From assembly GCA_946122785.1 (NCBI GenBank), contig CAMGYJ010000002.1, positions 61,839,703 to 61,903,702 on the forward strand: DNA of 64,000 nt, in the 5' to 3' direction. Numbering within the stretch: the first letter of the stretch is position 1; each line of letters starts with the position of its first letter. The notes under the pieces are model-generated. The model made no database searches and had not been told where the DNA came from. It saw only the letters and a list, made by a program, of their open reading frames with translations. A program made the translations under genes and the position numbers. This stretch comes from Linum tenue (taxonomy: Eukaryota; Streptophyta; Magnoliopsida; Malpighiales; Linaceae). Below, piece after piece: positions 44,373 through 55,203 of the stretch.

Positions 44373-45267
44373 TTGGCAATATCTATGGGAGTTGCCGAGT
44401 TGGTTAAGCCTTCTGGCATCATTTTTTTGTGGGGTGAAATGATTCTTCTGATGCTCTGTTGTCAACTACTGAGTACTGACAGCAGCTTGGGCATGAGATG
44501 AATCCGGCAATTGTTATAGCGCATCGAATGTGATGGACTGCTGGTGTTGTTCATATAGCTGGTTAGGCACATTATTTAACAAGAATGGCTGAGGATATAG
44601 GTTGTAGATAAATTCATAGTTGAATATAGAAGCATCATTTTGTTTTGTTATGCCTGGAGAGCAAATTGTACAAGAATTGAAGACCTGTTGGGAATAGGGG
44701 ATATATATGGTGGTGCCATCTTTGTATAAACAGAACAGCACTGCACCCGTATATCTTGGAAGGTTGCTTGCTGTGGTCGTGGCTTGGGAAACTTTTTACT
44801 ATTTAGAGAAGTTCATGGATCATTGATGTCAACGTACAAAACAAGAAATTTTGTCTAACATTAACAAAGGAAGTAGAACATGTGGATGTGGAATCCTGGT
44901 AGCTTTGTGGGAAGTCAAAAGCACGGCAGACATTCCTTTCTTGTAGATCACGCCACTGAGACCCATCTGTAAGAACTTATTTTTGTGATCTGAAATAAAT
45001 GTTTCTTAATTAATGAGTCGACATTGTAGATTGTAGCAAAATGCTGCCTGTCCAACCATTAATTCAAATCTTTGGAAAGTTAGAATGGAATCAATTCAAA
45101 TATTTTCTTATGCAGGTAGCTACAATTGGCAAAACTACTGATCAGAGACCGCAAAAAAGAAGAAAAGAACAGCTAACTAGATGGATGATGATCATCGGTC
45201 GACCAACAAGTTGTGTCTCCTTGTGGCGGAAAAAGGCGGCGGTAAGCTAGCTCTCAACTCTCAAGTC
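44373..45267. other. convergent 3' region between TBL and the 88-residue protein gene
   Basis: Includes the TBL 3' UTR. Short frames here have no motif. A short A-run interrupts 45377-45398, inside the intron of the next gene. Confidence 0.5.
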
Positions 45268-45640
45268 TCAATCAGCTAGCTTTCTCATTGTGTCTTTCAT
45301 CTCCCTGAAGTTTCTCCACAAGTATCTTCCGCTGGCCATGTCCACGAACACCCAGAACCCATTCTGAATCACCTGGAGACAAAAAAAAAAAAAAAAAAGA
45401 GGACAAAATAAAATCAGAAAAATGGTAATTTCTTAATGGAAATCGCATAATTTAGTAACCATTAATATATCAATTTACCTTGAACATATTGGATTCCTGC
45501 TGCTTCTTGGCATCAGCCGTTGAATCGTTGGAGAAGTCGGCCTCGGCGAAGGCATCGGTGGAGGCGTTGACGGTGGTCCAGGCGAAATAGCCGGCCAAAG
45601 CCGCCGAGAAGAAGACCAAGATGAAGCGCAGAGGACACAT
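45268..45640 (-). CDS. 88-residue plant-specific membrane protein, two exons
   Basis: CDS is complement(join(45268..45372, 45479..45640)). Exon 1 encodes 54 residues starting MCPLRFILVFFSAALAGYFA, a hydrophobic N-terminal span (about 4-21). An acidic linker (DAFAEADFSNDSTADAKKQQ) and NMFK follow. After a phase-0 GT-AG intron, exon 2 gives QNGFWVFVDMASGRYLWRNF and a basic tail. The MCPLRFIL start and the ASGRYLWRN box recur in a family of small plant proteins, sometimes labelled methyltransferase-related without a methyltransferase domain. No catalytic motif is visible. Membrane insertion with a cytosolic or lumenal C-terminus is an inference, and the function is unknown. Confidence 0.85.
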
Positions 45641-46685
45641 GGTGGTAAACAAATTTCTCTTGCTTTGAGCAGGAACAAGAAGAAGGGTTTTGAATGGATG
45701 TGGGGTTTCTTCTGGGTTTAAATCAAAGTTTCTTATCTTTTGAGTGAGATTCTGGGGGTTGGCGATTATGGAAGGAGATGACAAAAAAAAAAAAAAAAAT
45801 TGGGCTGGCTGGCTGCTGGTCTGTTGATTCTGTTTTATAAACAGGTGGTTGATGCCAACGAAGAAGAAGAAGTAGTTGGGGCTCTGGTTGTGTGGAATGG
45901 CGTCTAATGTCAACGAAGTGAGGGGGTTGATTTTATAACCTACTCAAAATATTGACCGTTTCCTTTCTGGATTGAAGGGAACCTGCTCTGCTCCACGTTG
46001 TAATGGTCTATACTTTTCTTTTTGGTTTGTGGATGGAAGGGAGGCCGGGCAGCAGATAGGATTGGTTACTGACCTATCAGTATTAAATCCGGATCGTAGA
46101 TCTAGGGATGACATTATTATATTGTTGGGCTGCACGTGGAGTGAGGAGAGGCATTTTTGTCCGATTTTTGAAATTTGATTTCTTTCCTTTTTTTTTTATT
46201 TTTTCCAGCATTTATATGTGTTGTTTTTTAATGGAGGAAAGAGAAAAAGCAGACTTTTCTCTTCCTCTCTCTTTTCTCTTTCTTCATTTCTCTCTTCCAA
46301 AATTTTTTTTCCAGATCTAAATCTCATTTCTTCTCTTGTTCTTCATTTTTTTCTCCAACAATCGATGAATAAATTGCAGCCTCCCACTTCAAATTCGGTG
46401 AGGCTCCAAATCCTTCTACTCTCAAGCTGCTCCTTCCTTCTGTTTTTTTCTTTTATTGGCCTCAAAATCGATGATGCTCCGTATTGTCAAAGAGGGGACA
46501 GATCTATATGAGTTGAGTTTGCATCTTTTGTGTTTTAGTATTTGTTTGTGAATTAATTCCGATCTTCTTCCTCTTTTTCTTTCTTTTTGCATTCGGTGTT
46601 CTTCATTGCGGAGGAGTAAATGACAGGAGACAGAAGACAAGTTTTTTTCCTCTTCCTCCTTCTGTTTCCCCTTCTTTGAGAATAT
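45641..46685. other. upstream region of the small-protein gene and spacer
   Basis: Holds the leader and promoter of the minus-strand gene (45641-45900), then pyrimidine-rich sequence (46150-46680) with short frames of no recognised family. Confidence 0.4.
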
Positions 46686-46945
46686 ATATTGAGATTACCA
46701 CACTATACCATATGGTAATGTGTGTCGATACCATATGGTATTGACACATTACCATATGGTAATGTGTATATACCACACTATACCATATGGTAATTTGTAT
46801 ATACCATATGGTAATGTGTATATACCATATGGTAAAGTGTATATACCATATGGTAAAGTGTATATACCATATGGTAAAGTGTATATACCATATGGTAATG
46901 TGTGTATACCATATGGTAAAATGTATACCATATGGTAAAGTGTGG
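46686..46945. repeat. tandem array of accatatggta palindromes
   Basis: About eleven copies of the perfect 10-bp palindrome accatatggt sit at regular spacing, mostly in 21-bp units of the form ataccatatggtaaagtgtat. Both strands therefore read almost alike, which produces mirror-image open frames without coding meaning. Similar single words recur to 47310, suggesting the array sits inside a larger repeat element. Confidence 0.95.
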
Positions 46946-47480
46946 TAACGAAATGTATTTTTATGGATATCGTGTTTTACTATGGTCGTAAAAGGGTTGT
47001 AATTATATTTATATTATTTTTATATGGTTTTAACTTCTCATACCATGTGGTATTGTATGGTAATTACAATTAATTTGTGTTCATTCGATTAACCATGTTC
47101 TACTATGTTGGCATTGTATGGTAGTTAGATTTACCATATGTTGATATTACCACACTATACCATATGATATTGGGTGGTAACGAAATATATATTGATATTA
47201 CCACACTATACCATATGGTATTGGGTGGTAACGTAATATATATTGATGTGACAAATTTTTTCATACCATATGGTATGGTCAATACCAGTCATTACCATAT
47301 GGTATAGACTGGTAATAACTGACAAATTTTTTATGTCTGAAAAATATCAAACTGGATATCATTTTGAAGCGCACAATTAATCTGATCTAACTGTGCAAAA
47401 AAAATTAAATTCCGACTTAAAACGAGTGAGAAATCGTCCGTTAAAGATTAAGAGAAGGAAAATTAAAGGTTGTTTGAGGA
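46946..47480. repeat. right part of the accatatggta element
   Basis: Contains further dispersed accatatggta and taccacactatac words, and ends with a segment (aactgtgcaaaaaaaatt ... cgacttaaaacgag) that is the inverted counterpart of 24640-24720. This links the two loci as one repeat family. Confidence 0.75.
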
Positions 47481-47813
47481 GAGAGAAGGCGCTGATGTGA
47501 TCTGGTCAGCGTCAGCGCGTCAGAGACATCATTAAATAGGGGGGGGGTGCAATTTTACCTTAGTGCCCCTCCGTATTTTTTTTAAATAAAAAGAAAAAGC
47601 TGACACGTGGGAGCCAGGGGAAGGGGTTACTGATGGTTACTGAGGTATTGGTTACTGAGGGGATCCGCTCCCGGGAGGCCGAAACCGGACAGGGATCCGA
47701 AAGGAATCCGAAATGGAAATAGTCAATCCATTTAGGTAGGTGTTGACGTGTTGTCATGGGTAGGGTAAGGTGCATTTTTCCAAACTTCACGATAATATTT
47801 AGCTGATGATAGC
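47481..47813. other. spacer without recognised feature
   Basis: Mixed sequence including a run of nine G (about 47540). No frame or repeat ends. Confidence 0.4.
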
Positions 47814-47821
47814 TTAATTAT

Positions 47822-48380
47822 TAGGGGTGGTATTTGGTCGGTAACCGGTTATCGACTTTACCGATTTTTGGTATACCGAGTGTGGGTAAGTGGGAATCGA
47901 TTACCGATACCGGTTTGTAAATGGTTTACTGGTTACCGAATTACCGGTAAACGGTTACAAATCGGTTTTACCGACTTATCGTGAAGAATAGCTGCGGACG
48001 GTTTTTCGGTTCGGTTTACCGGAAAATTACCGAACCGAATTTCTGGGCAATGGAGTGATGTTGTAATATTTTGATTTTTCTGAGTTTTTTTCTTCATTTT
48101 TGTAATTAATAAATTATTATTAACTCTTATTTATAATATTTTTGAGGCCTATACTTACTTACTTCCATTCATGTATGTAATATTTGTGAATAATGAAGTA
48201 TATGTTATTAGTTAATGCCTTAACTGGTCCGGTATCGGTATTATCGAATTATCGTCGGTATTTACCGATACAGGGCCCGGTAAACCGAGCTTCCCCATTT
48301 GACCCTCGGATACCGATACCAGTGGTTACCGGTTCGGTAAAACGGTAAACCGTTTACCGACTTACCGTTTGTCACCCCTA
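47822..48380. mobile_element. hAT-type MITE with perfect 8-bp TSD
   Basis: The word ttaattat flanks it at 47814-47821 and 48381-48388. The ends are taggggtggtatttgg and, in reverse, taggggtgacaaacgg. Subterminal sequence is dense in ggtaaccggtta, ttaccgaaccg and similar inverted words, as in the fragment at 58-241. Non-coding, 559 bp. Confidence 0.92.
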
Positions 48381-48399
48381 TTAATTATTACTAGGTCAA

Positions 48400-50314
48400 T
48401 GGTGTATTGTTCTGATCTTTAGTGCACTAGTTGTGTTGAAGCTAAGACTACTCGGATGTCTTTTTCTTCTAGTCCTACTGTTATTTCTGAGCCATTTCGC
48501 TTGATTCATACTGATCTTTGGGGGTCCGAGTCCTGTCACGTCTCGGCATGGGTACAAGTACTTTTGCTCTATTTGTTGACCTGCTACTCGTTACACTTGG
48601 GTCTATTTTCTGCGTCTCAAGTCTGACCTCTTGATTGTTGCCATCGAATTTATTAATATGATAAAGACCCAATTCGATAGAACAGTCCGTGTAGTTCGTT
48701 CTGACCCTGGGGGAGAATTAATCTCCACTCCACTGCTCAATCTCTATAGTTCCCTTGGCATTCTCCTACCCCCACATGTTTGTCGACTTCCTCCGACTCC
48801 TTGCCATCCCCATCACCACCACAGGCTACTCCTCTTCGTCGATCACTTCGCTCCACCTTCGGCCAACCACCAACTCGCCTTCAGGATTATTTTACATTCC
48901 AGGTGGATCCTATCTCTGTTCCAACTCGGTATTCTTAGGCTAAGGGTGATCCTCGCTGGGACGGAGCTATGACCGAGGAGATTTCTGCTCTCCACGCAAA
49001 TGACACTTGGGATATTGTGCCTCGGCCTCCTCCTGAGATTCCGGTGGTGGGTAGAAAATGGGTTTATGCGTTGAAGGTTCTTCCCGATGGTACTATTGAG
49101 CGGTTTAAGGCTCGCATGGTGGCTCAGGGGTTCACTGAAGAGTATGGTGTGGATTTTGAGGAAACCTTTGTCCCAGTTGCCAAAATGATGACTGTTCGTT
49201 CCCTTCTGGCTGTGGTGCTTTTCGTGGTTGACCTCTCTATCAACTAGGTGTTAAGAATGCCTTCCTTCATGGTGAGTTGAAATATACTGTCTACATGGAG
49301 TGCCCTCTTGGTTACGCCGGATACGGTGTGTTTACTTAAGCGCCCTCTTTATGGGTTGAAGCAAGCTCCCAGAGCTTGGTTTGATAAGTTTCAGTCAACT
49401 ATTTTGGGGTTGGGCTTTACTCAAAGCCTTTATGATCTCTCTTTGTTCACTCGGCATACCTCGACAAGCATTGTGGTTTTATTACTTTACGTGGATGATA
49501 TGATTGTCTCTGGTGATGATGTTGATGGGATTTCTGCCTTGACTAAGGGTCTGCATGACTCCTTTCACCTCAAGGAACTCGGCTCCCATTCGTACTACTT
49601 AGGCCTTGAGGTTACTCGTTCCCGAGAGGGGATTCTCATTAGTCAGCAGAAGTATATTGCCGATCACTTTGACTCGACACGGTTTGGTGATTGTACTCCG
49701 GTGTCTACTCCTATTGAAATCAACTTAAAGTTGGGTAAAGAATCTGGTGACTTACTGGCGGATGGGGGAAAGCAGTATCGCAGTATAGTTGGTAGTCTGA
49801 TCTACCTGACGTCCACCAAACCTGATCTCTCGTATGCTGTTCAGATTGTCAGTCAGTTCATGGCTGCGCTTCGTACTGGTCACTTGGCAGCTGTTCATCG
49901 CATCCTCCGCTATCTTCAAGGCACTCGGACTGTTGGATTATTATTGTCGTCAGGTGGTTCCTTCGTTCTTCAGGCATTCTCCGATTTAGATTATGCTGGG
50001 TGCATTGACACCCGTCGCTCGACTACTGGCTGGTGTGTTCGATTGAGTGCTTCTCTCATATCCTGGCGTTGTAAGAAGCAGGATCGCGTTTCAAAGTCTT
50101 CCACAGAGGCCGAGTATCGTGCCATGTCTGACGTCACATCGGAGTTGGAGTGGTTACAACGCCTCCTAGGTGACTTTGGGGTGAGTTGTGCAGTTCCTAT
50201 GGAGTTTTATGTTGATTATACCAGCGCCATTCGCATTGCTACGAACCCAGTTCTTCATGATCTGACTAAACATATCGAGGTTCATATTCATTACATCCGC
50301 AAGACTTGCGTGTA
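48400..50314 (+). mobile_element. degenerate Copia retrotransposon pol region
   Basis: Broken integrase-side sequence (about 48440-48720: SEPFRLIHTDLWG, VRVVRSDPGGE) is followed by reverse transcriptase at 48969-49247 ([35 protein letters not shown]). A second RT frame starts at 49308, with the catalytic box LLLYVDDMIVSG. RNase H ends the block, with STTGWCVRLSASLISWRCKK and SSTEAEYRAMSD. This is the Copia/Ty1 order. At least two frame breaks near 49250 and 48960, and no LTRs recognised at either side. The left edge sits almost at the TSD of the hAT MITE. Confidence 0.9.
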
Positions 50315-51443
50315 AAAGCTTATGGGTTCCATGTATAACAGATGAAGTTGTTGATAAATGCAACTTGAAGTTGACAATCATTCAAAACCAGTTCTTCGTT
50401 TGACAATAAATTCTTAGTACACTCAGTGCGAAGAAAAGATACTAAGCCGACTCGAATTATTCAATTAATTGAAATTGACTCAAAATGGAATAATTTAAAA
50501 TTCTCTAACTTAAATTGATCCATCCAAATTTTCGGTTGCCAAACGAGTCAATTTAGTCCAATTGTCTCAAAACAGAGATGGAGTCAAATTATCCACTACC
50601 GCTCCTCATCAAAATAACTCCTAAGTTACATCTCTAAAGAGGTTATCACCATAAGTCCGTAACCACCTATCCATTAACCGTCCATTCAAAAGCTTACAAC
50701 CCCTTCCCAAATCTAACAGTCTAAGTCTTAAGAGTAGTTTGAGAAGGAGCCTAAACAATCAAATCATCTCTCCAAATCATGTAAACACACGTGAAATCGT
50801 TCTAGACTACAAAATACACCGTTTGTCGTTAAAAAGTCTTAATCGTCTCTAGTACTCATGGTTGTGGAATGATTCTTCCCATGATAGAAATGATGTACAT
50901 TTTTCAGTGTAGTGGTACCTCAAATTTTGGAAAACAACGAACGCAGTGAATCGACGATAACCACACATACTAAGTTTTCTTCTTCTTTTGTAACGAATGC
51001 ACAAAATCGGGTTTGGGTTGGCAGAGTTTCTGACACCTCTAAATTGTATTGTTAAAACTTCTATTTGAAACCAGAGGGATTAGTGTTATTTGTAGAAAAT
51101 GAAAGGGTGTGTGCGAAAGGAAGTAACTCTTTGGCTGGGTGTTGGATCCGATGTAGAATAGAGTTCGAATTTATCTAATCAGTAACATGGTTCAATTCTA
51201 TCCAGGTAGAGTTCGAATTTACCTAGTCAGTAACATGGTTGAATACTCTCCGGGCCTCTACCATTACTCTTACTCAGAAAGGGACCTTTTCTTTGGTTAG
51301 AAACACACAGCGGGGGTTGAGGTGCAATAAATCCACTATATGTAATCCAAATTCAATTGTATGGGTGATTCCATGGATTGTTGAAAAATTATAATTTACT
51401 ATTTAGTATCTATAATTTCTATATTTTAAAATTTGATATTAAA
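50315..51443. other. non-coding spacer with a 48-bp tandem duplication
   Basis: At about 51158-51253 a unit beginning tagagttcgaattta and containing agtaacatggtt is repeated twice. The remainder is AT-rich without frames. The left part may include Copia-derived 3' sequence, but no LTR was identified. Confidence 0.5.
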
Positions 51444-51874
51444 GGGGTCTTTTTGTTTTGGTGATAGTTGAATCGATGTATTGTCATCAATGCATATATA
51501 ATAATATACATTTATATAAGAAAATTGGTGTATTGTAGTTTACATTATTTGGTTTCTGTGATTGTTATTGTAGTGTTTAAAATTTAAATAAATTATATTA
51601 CTTTATGGGTTAAATGTCATTTGTACCCTTTGTTTTTAGTATAAAAAAGCAACACACATAAAAGGTAAGTAAATAGTTGGAAGAAGAAAAGAACACAACA
51701 ATCTCAACCAAAACTTGAGATTTAACTATCACTCATTTTGAGTGATAGTTTGTATCACATCAAGCAAACAATGCATGTATTGTTTGTTCAGAAAATTTAA
51801 AAAAATCATGCATTGTGAACGTTGCATGCATTTTAACTATCCCAGCCAAACTATCACCAAAATCAAACTATCCC
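51444..51874. mobile_element. Tourist-like MITE
   Basis: The ends ggggtctttttgttttggtg and, in reverse, gggatagtttgattttggtg are inverted relatives, each followed by atagtt. The 4-bp word taaa flanks both sides (51440-51443, 51875-51878), close to the T(A/T)A-type target preferred by PIF/Harbinger MITEs. It contains an inner palindrome at 51724-51755 (aactatcactcattttgag). Non-coding. Confidence 0.7.
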
Positions 51875-52039
51875 TAAATTTCAGTTTTTTACTGAAATAT
51901 ATTCTCACAAATTATATATTATTACCTAACCTTTTTTATAATCACATTTTAGAACCTAAACTTTTCAAAATTTTCATAAAAGTACGTACAAGATTTATAT
52001 GTCACTTGGATTCATGAAACCAACAATTCACTCCGTGAA

Positions 52040-53310
52040 TCCAACAGTCTACACAAATAAAAGCCAAATGAGAAAACTTGAAGTCCCATTTGAAATTTTC
52101 TGCATCTAGAGTGAAAGTAGGAAGGGTAGATTCGTCTTCACGGTCATTTATTATCTTCTTATTTACATAAAAATATATCAGTAATGAGATTTCAACCGTG
52201 GTCTCTTCAAACAAAGATAAGAAACATAACCAGTTACAATAAACACATTTGTGTGATCTTTTTTAATTAAAAACATACAGAAAGCTTAAATGTGAAAAAT
52301 TATAGGACTTTTCCACCACAGTTAGCAACCGAAATGTCATTGATTTAAATATTGCATATCAAATTGCACTTTTGAATGTGTAGAAGCGATGTAGAATTCT
52401 TAACATAGACTTAATTGTTATTACTACCATAAAGTAACGATATTTTCAAACACAAAACTTTTGAGTGTATATGTGGCACATGTGTCTTTAAGAGAGGAGT
52501 AAATATGGAAAGGTTGAATGATGTTGGTTTGCCAAACGCGGATGGAAAATACATTACTAATGTAAACGAGCCCAAATAGTGCCCCGACCCACTAACGCTC
52601 AACCATCGTCGTCTCTCCAAACTTCTCATCAGACTCAACAACCAGCTAACCTCCTCTACCTCCATTATTACGCTAGAGCAATATTTGAAGGGGTAAATAT
52701 GGAAAGCTTGAGTGTTGTTGGTTTGCCCAACGCTGATGGAAAAAACACTACTCGACCCACAAAATGCTCAACCACCCGGGTTACTTTCGCTACGCCTAAT
52801 ATAATAGTGAAATGGGAAAGGTGCTGCTCGCAATACAACATCTTTGCATCCAAAGCAAAAGTAGTAAGGGTAGATTCGTCTTCACAATTATTTATTATTT
52901 TCTTATTTACAGGAAAACTACATAAGTGATGGGATTTGAATTGTGATCTCTTTGAGAAAAGACAAGAAACATAACCAGTTACACTAAACAATTATTTTAC
53001 ACTTTTTAAATTAAAAACATACAGGAAGCTTAAATATGAAAAATCATAGGAATTTTCCATCACAGTAAGCTAAACCACTAACTCTCCCCTAAATATTTTT
53101 TTGGTATTTGATACTTCTCTTTTCATACTTTTATTATTTTAATTCAAGTTTAATAATTAGTTCTATTTCTATTTATCTTATAAAAGCAGAATAATTTTAA
53201 AATAGAAAGCCTAATGTCATATGGTGCAAATATTGCACATTGAATTGCAGTATTGAATGTGTAGAACCGATGCTAAATTCTTGACATAGACTTAAATAAT
53301 ATAACTACCA
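52040..53310. repeat. degenerate tandem segmental duplication
   Basis: Copy A (about 52085-52720) and copy B (about 52835 onward, continuing after the hAT MITE at 53763-53905) share ordered blocks: agggtagattcgtcttcac, gaaacataaccagttaca, aaaacatacagaaagctt-like sequence, gaatgtgtagaa, tgacatagacttaa and ggcacatgtgtctttaag. Part of a third copy (cgctcaaccat, gtctctccaa) follows at 55220-55350. Copy B has extra DNA at about 53081-53210. No coding sequence was recognised in any copy. Confidence 0.85.
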
Positions 53311-53314
53311 TAAA

Positions 53315-53762
53315 TAGGAATGACAAGGAGGCAGGTCTTGGGTGGGTATCTCGATACCCATACCCGCCCTGTGATAGGTCGGGTCCAAGTAGGGTAATTT
53401 GTCATGGGGCACGGGTCAGGGAAGGTACCCCCAATGGGTATATAATTTATATAAAAACATTAGAAATGTTTGTTATTTTCATTAAAGTACCAAGAGACAA
53501 ACCATAATATGATAAAATGTAGTTAAATTATTGGAGATTGAGTTTTCCACTTACTTACAACTTTAGTATAGCAAAAATATGAGGTAATAAAAGAAAAATC
53601 CTAAGTAATTTGACTAAGATTACATGTAATTTAGACAAGAACGGGTCGAGAATGGGGCGGGTCAGGGCAGGTCGGGTCAATGAGAGGTAACCATGCCCGC
53701 CCCGCCCCAAAACAGGTAAAACAGGTCGAGTAAAGTAGGTAAGGTTGAAATTGCCATCCCTA
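53315..53762. mobile_element. hAT-type MITE with perfect 8-bp TSD
   Basis: The word accataaa flanks it at 53307-53314 and 53763-53770. The ends are taggaatgacaagg and, in reverse, ttagggatggcaattt. Comparison with copy A near 52428 (accataaagtaacg), which lacks the insert, shows the empty site. The interior matches the element at 29618-30039. GC-rich gggtcgggt modules lie at both edges. Confidence 0.94.
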
Positions 53763-53852
53763 ACCATAAAGCAACAATATTTTTGAACTTAGAAGTTTTG
53801 AGTGAATGTGGGGCACATGTGTCTTTAAGATAGTGGTAAATATGAAAAGGTT

Positions 53853-53910
53853 GAGTGATTTTGGTTTGTTGAATGCGGATTGAAAAGGTGCAACTAATGT
53901 AAATGAGTGT
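53853..53910. repeat. 58-bp direct repeat, left copy, abutting an LTR
   Basis: Starts gagtgattttggtttgttg and ends aaatgagtgt. The copy at 55146-55203 differs at one base. The two copies exactly enclose the LTR-gag fragment, far longer than the 5-bp TSD that Gypsy integrases make. Confidence 0.93.
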
Positions 53911-55145
53911 TGTTGGGGATGCGGCTCAGATCCTACCGCGCGAGTAGAAAGACCTAGAGACTCCCGCGAGTGCAGACGTGTCCGCGAGCAAATGAAGCGT
54001 TAGGCGGCGCCGTTTCACTTTACCCAAGCCGAACCGTTTCACCCTGCACAAACCGTCGTCGTTTTTGGTTAGTTCGCACTGGGAGAAAGAGCCGAGAGGA
54101 ACGACGCCGTATCCTCTGAAGGCAGAGTCACATCCTAGTCCTAGTCCTAGGTATAATTATTGCCTAAAGCATGGCCTATGTATCTGACACACGTAGTGGT
54201 CTTGTCGCATTAAATATCCACTTACCACAATGTACTATAAATAGAGCATTTACTAAGGTAGGTAAGGGATCGACTTTTCGACTCTCTCACATAATACAAC
54301 AACTTATCTCTCTAAGAATCGGACTCTCTCAACCTCCTTCCCCTTCTCTTCACCATTGACTGATTGCAAACTCACCTTGCTAATTCTTCTCTCCCCACCT
54401 CCACAGAGTCTCACTCCTACACTCAGTTAGACTCAAACAATTGGCGCCCACCGTGGGGCCGCAGAGAAGCAGGTATAAAAACCAAGCAATGGCGGAATAC
54501 AACCTCGACGAAGCAACGCCCATCAAGGCGATGACAAACCCCAGGGAGCACGCAAAAACCAGCAACCTTAACGCGGTGCTCATCGAAGAGGAGGAGCCTG
54601 AGCTGACAGCCAAGGAGATGAGGCAACAAATGGCCAAACAAAATGAGGGCATAGCTGACATGCAAAAGAAGATGAACCAAGTCATAGCGCTCATGATGAG
54701 CAAGGAGACCGCGCCACCAACCCCCACGGAGCACAGCGCGCTAATACAGGCGGCCGGTGAAGCATCAGACCCTATTCCCCTGCAACAACCAATACCGAGC
54801 GCGGCACCCGCGGATGAGGCGCGACAAGCGGAGCCGCGCCCCAGAGAGGACCTCAGTTTCCTGGAGCAACATTTGTCTCCGCAGTACCGCCCTCACCCGC
54901 CACGGAGAGTCCTCCACCAACCACTAAGCGCGGAAATCATGGCAGAACACCTAAGTGGAATGCCACCCGCCCTCCCGACTTATAATGGGACAACCGACCC
55001 AGAGGATCACGTCAGCACGTTCTGCCTTAGGATGCAACTCCAAACCAATTCCAACGCGGCAATGTGCAGAACCTTCCCGTCAACGTTCTCCGGCATATGC
55101 CTCGACTGGTACAACAGGCTCCCCAACGGAATCATCCGCTCGTTC
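53911..55145 (+). mobile_element. Gypsy-type LTR retrotransposon fragment: 5' LTR, PBS and partial gag
   Basis: The putative LTR runs from tgttgggg (53911) to ctcaaaca (54439), 529 bp, with a TATA box (tataaatag) near 54236. A primer binding site starting ttggcgcccaccgtgg follows at 54441, like those of plant Tat-type Gypsy elements. The gag frame then starts and is cut off at 55145-55151, where host repeat DNA resumes. No pol, polypurine tract or 3' LTR remains. Confidence 0.88.
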
Positions 55146-55151
55146 GAGTGA
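54489..55151 (+). pseudogene. truncated gag of a Gypsy retrotransposon
   Basis: Frame from ATG 54489 (MAEYNLDEATPIKAM). It has an acidic/coiled-coil N-terminal region (EEEEPELTAKEMRQQMAKQ) and a Pro-rich linker. The start of the retrotransposon gag domain follows: LPTYNGTTDPEDHVSTF, AAMCRTFPSTFSGICLDWYN and LPNGIIRSFE. The frame stops only because it runs into flanking DNA. In intact elements this protein forms the capsid of virus-like particles; here it lacks the rest of the domain and the zinc knuckle. Confidence 0.88.
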
Positions 55152-55203
55152 TTTTGGTTTGTTGAATGCGGATTGAAAAGGTGAAACTAATGTAAATGAG
55201 TGT
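55146..55203. repeat. 58-bp direct repeat, right copy
   Basis: Near-identical to 53853-53910, with one mismatch (c/a in the middle), and directly follows the truncation point of gag. Confidence 0.93.

Noticed and set aside
46720..46938. Repetitive open frames on both strands with VYIPYGK-type repeats
   Set aside because: They arise from the palindromic 21-bp DNA repeat, which gives open frames on both strands; no sign of a real protein.
46686..46945. MADS-box CArG sites (CC-A/T-GG)
   Set aside because: The word is ccatatgg with four A/T bases between CC and GG, whereas a CArG box needs six.
46686..46945. CRISPR-like array
   Set aside because: There are no unique spacers of constant length, the units are near-identical end to end, and the window is plant nuclear DNA.
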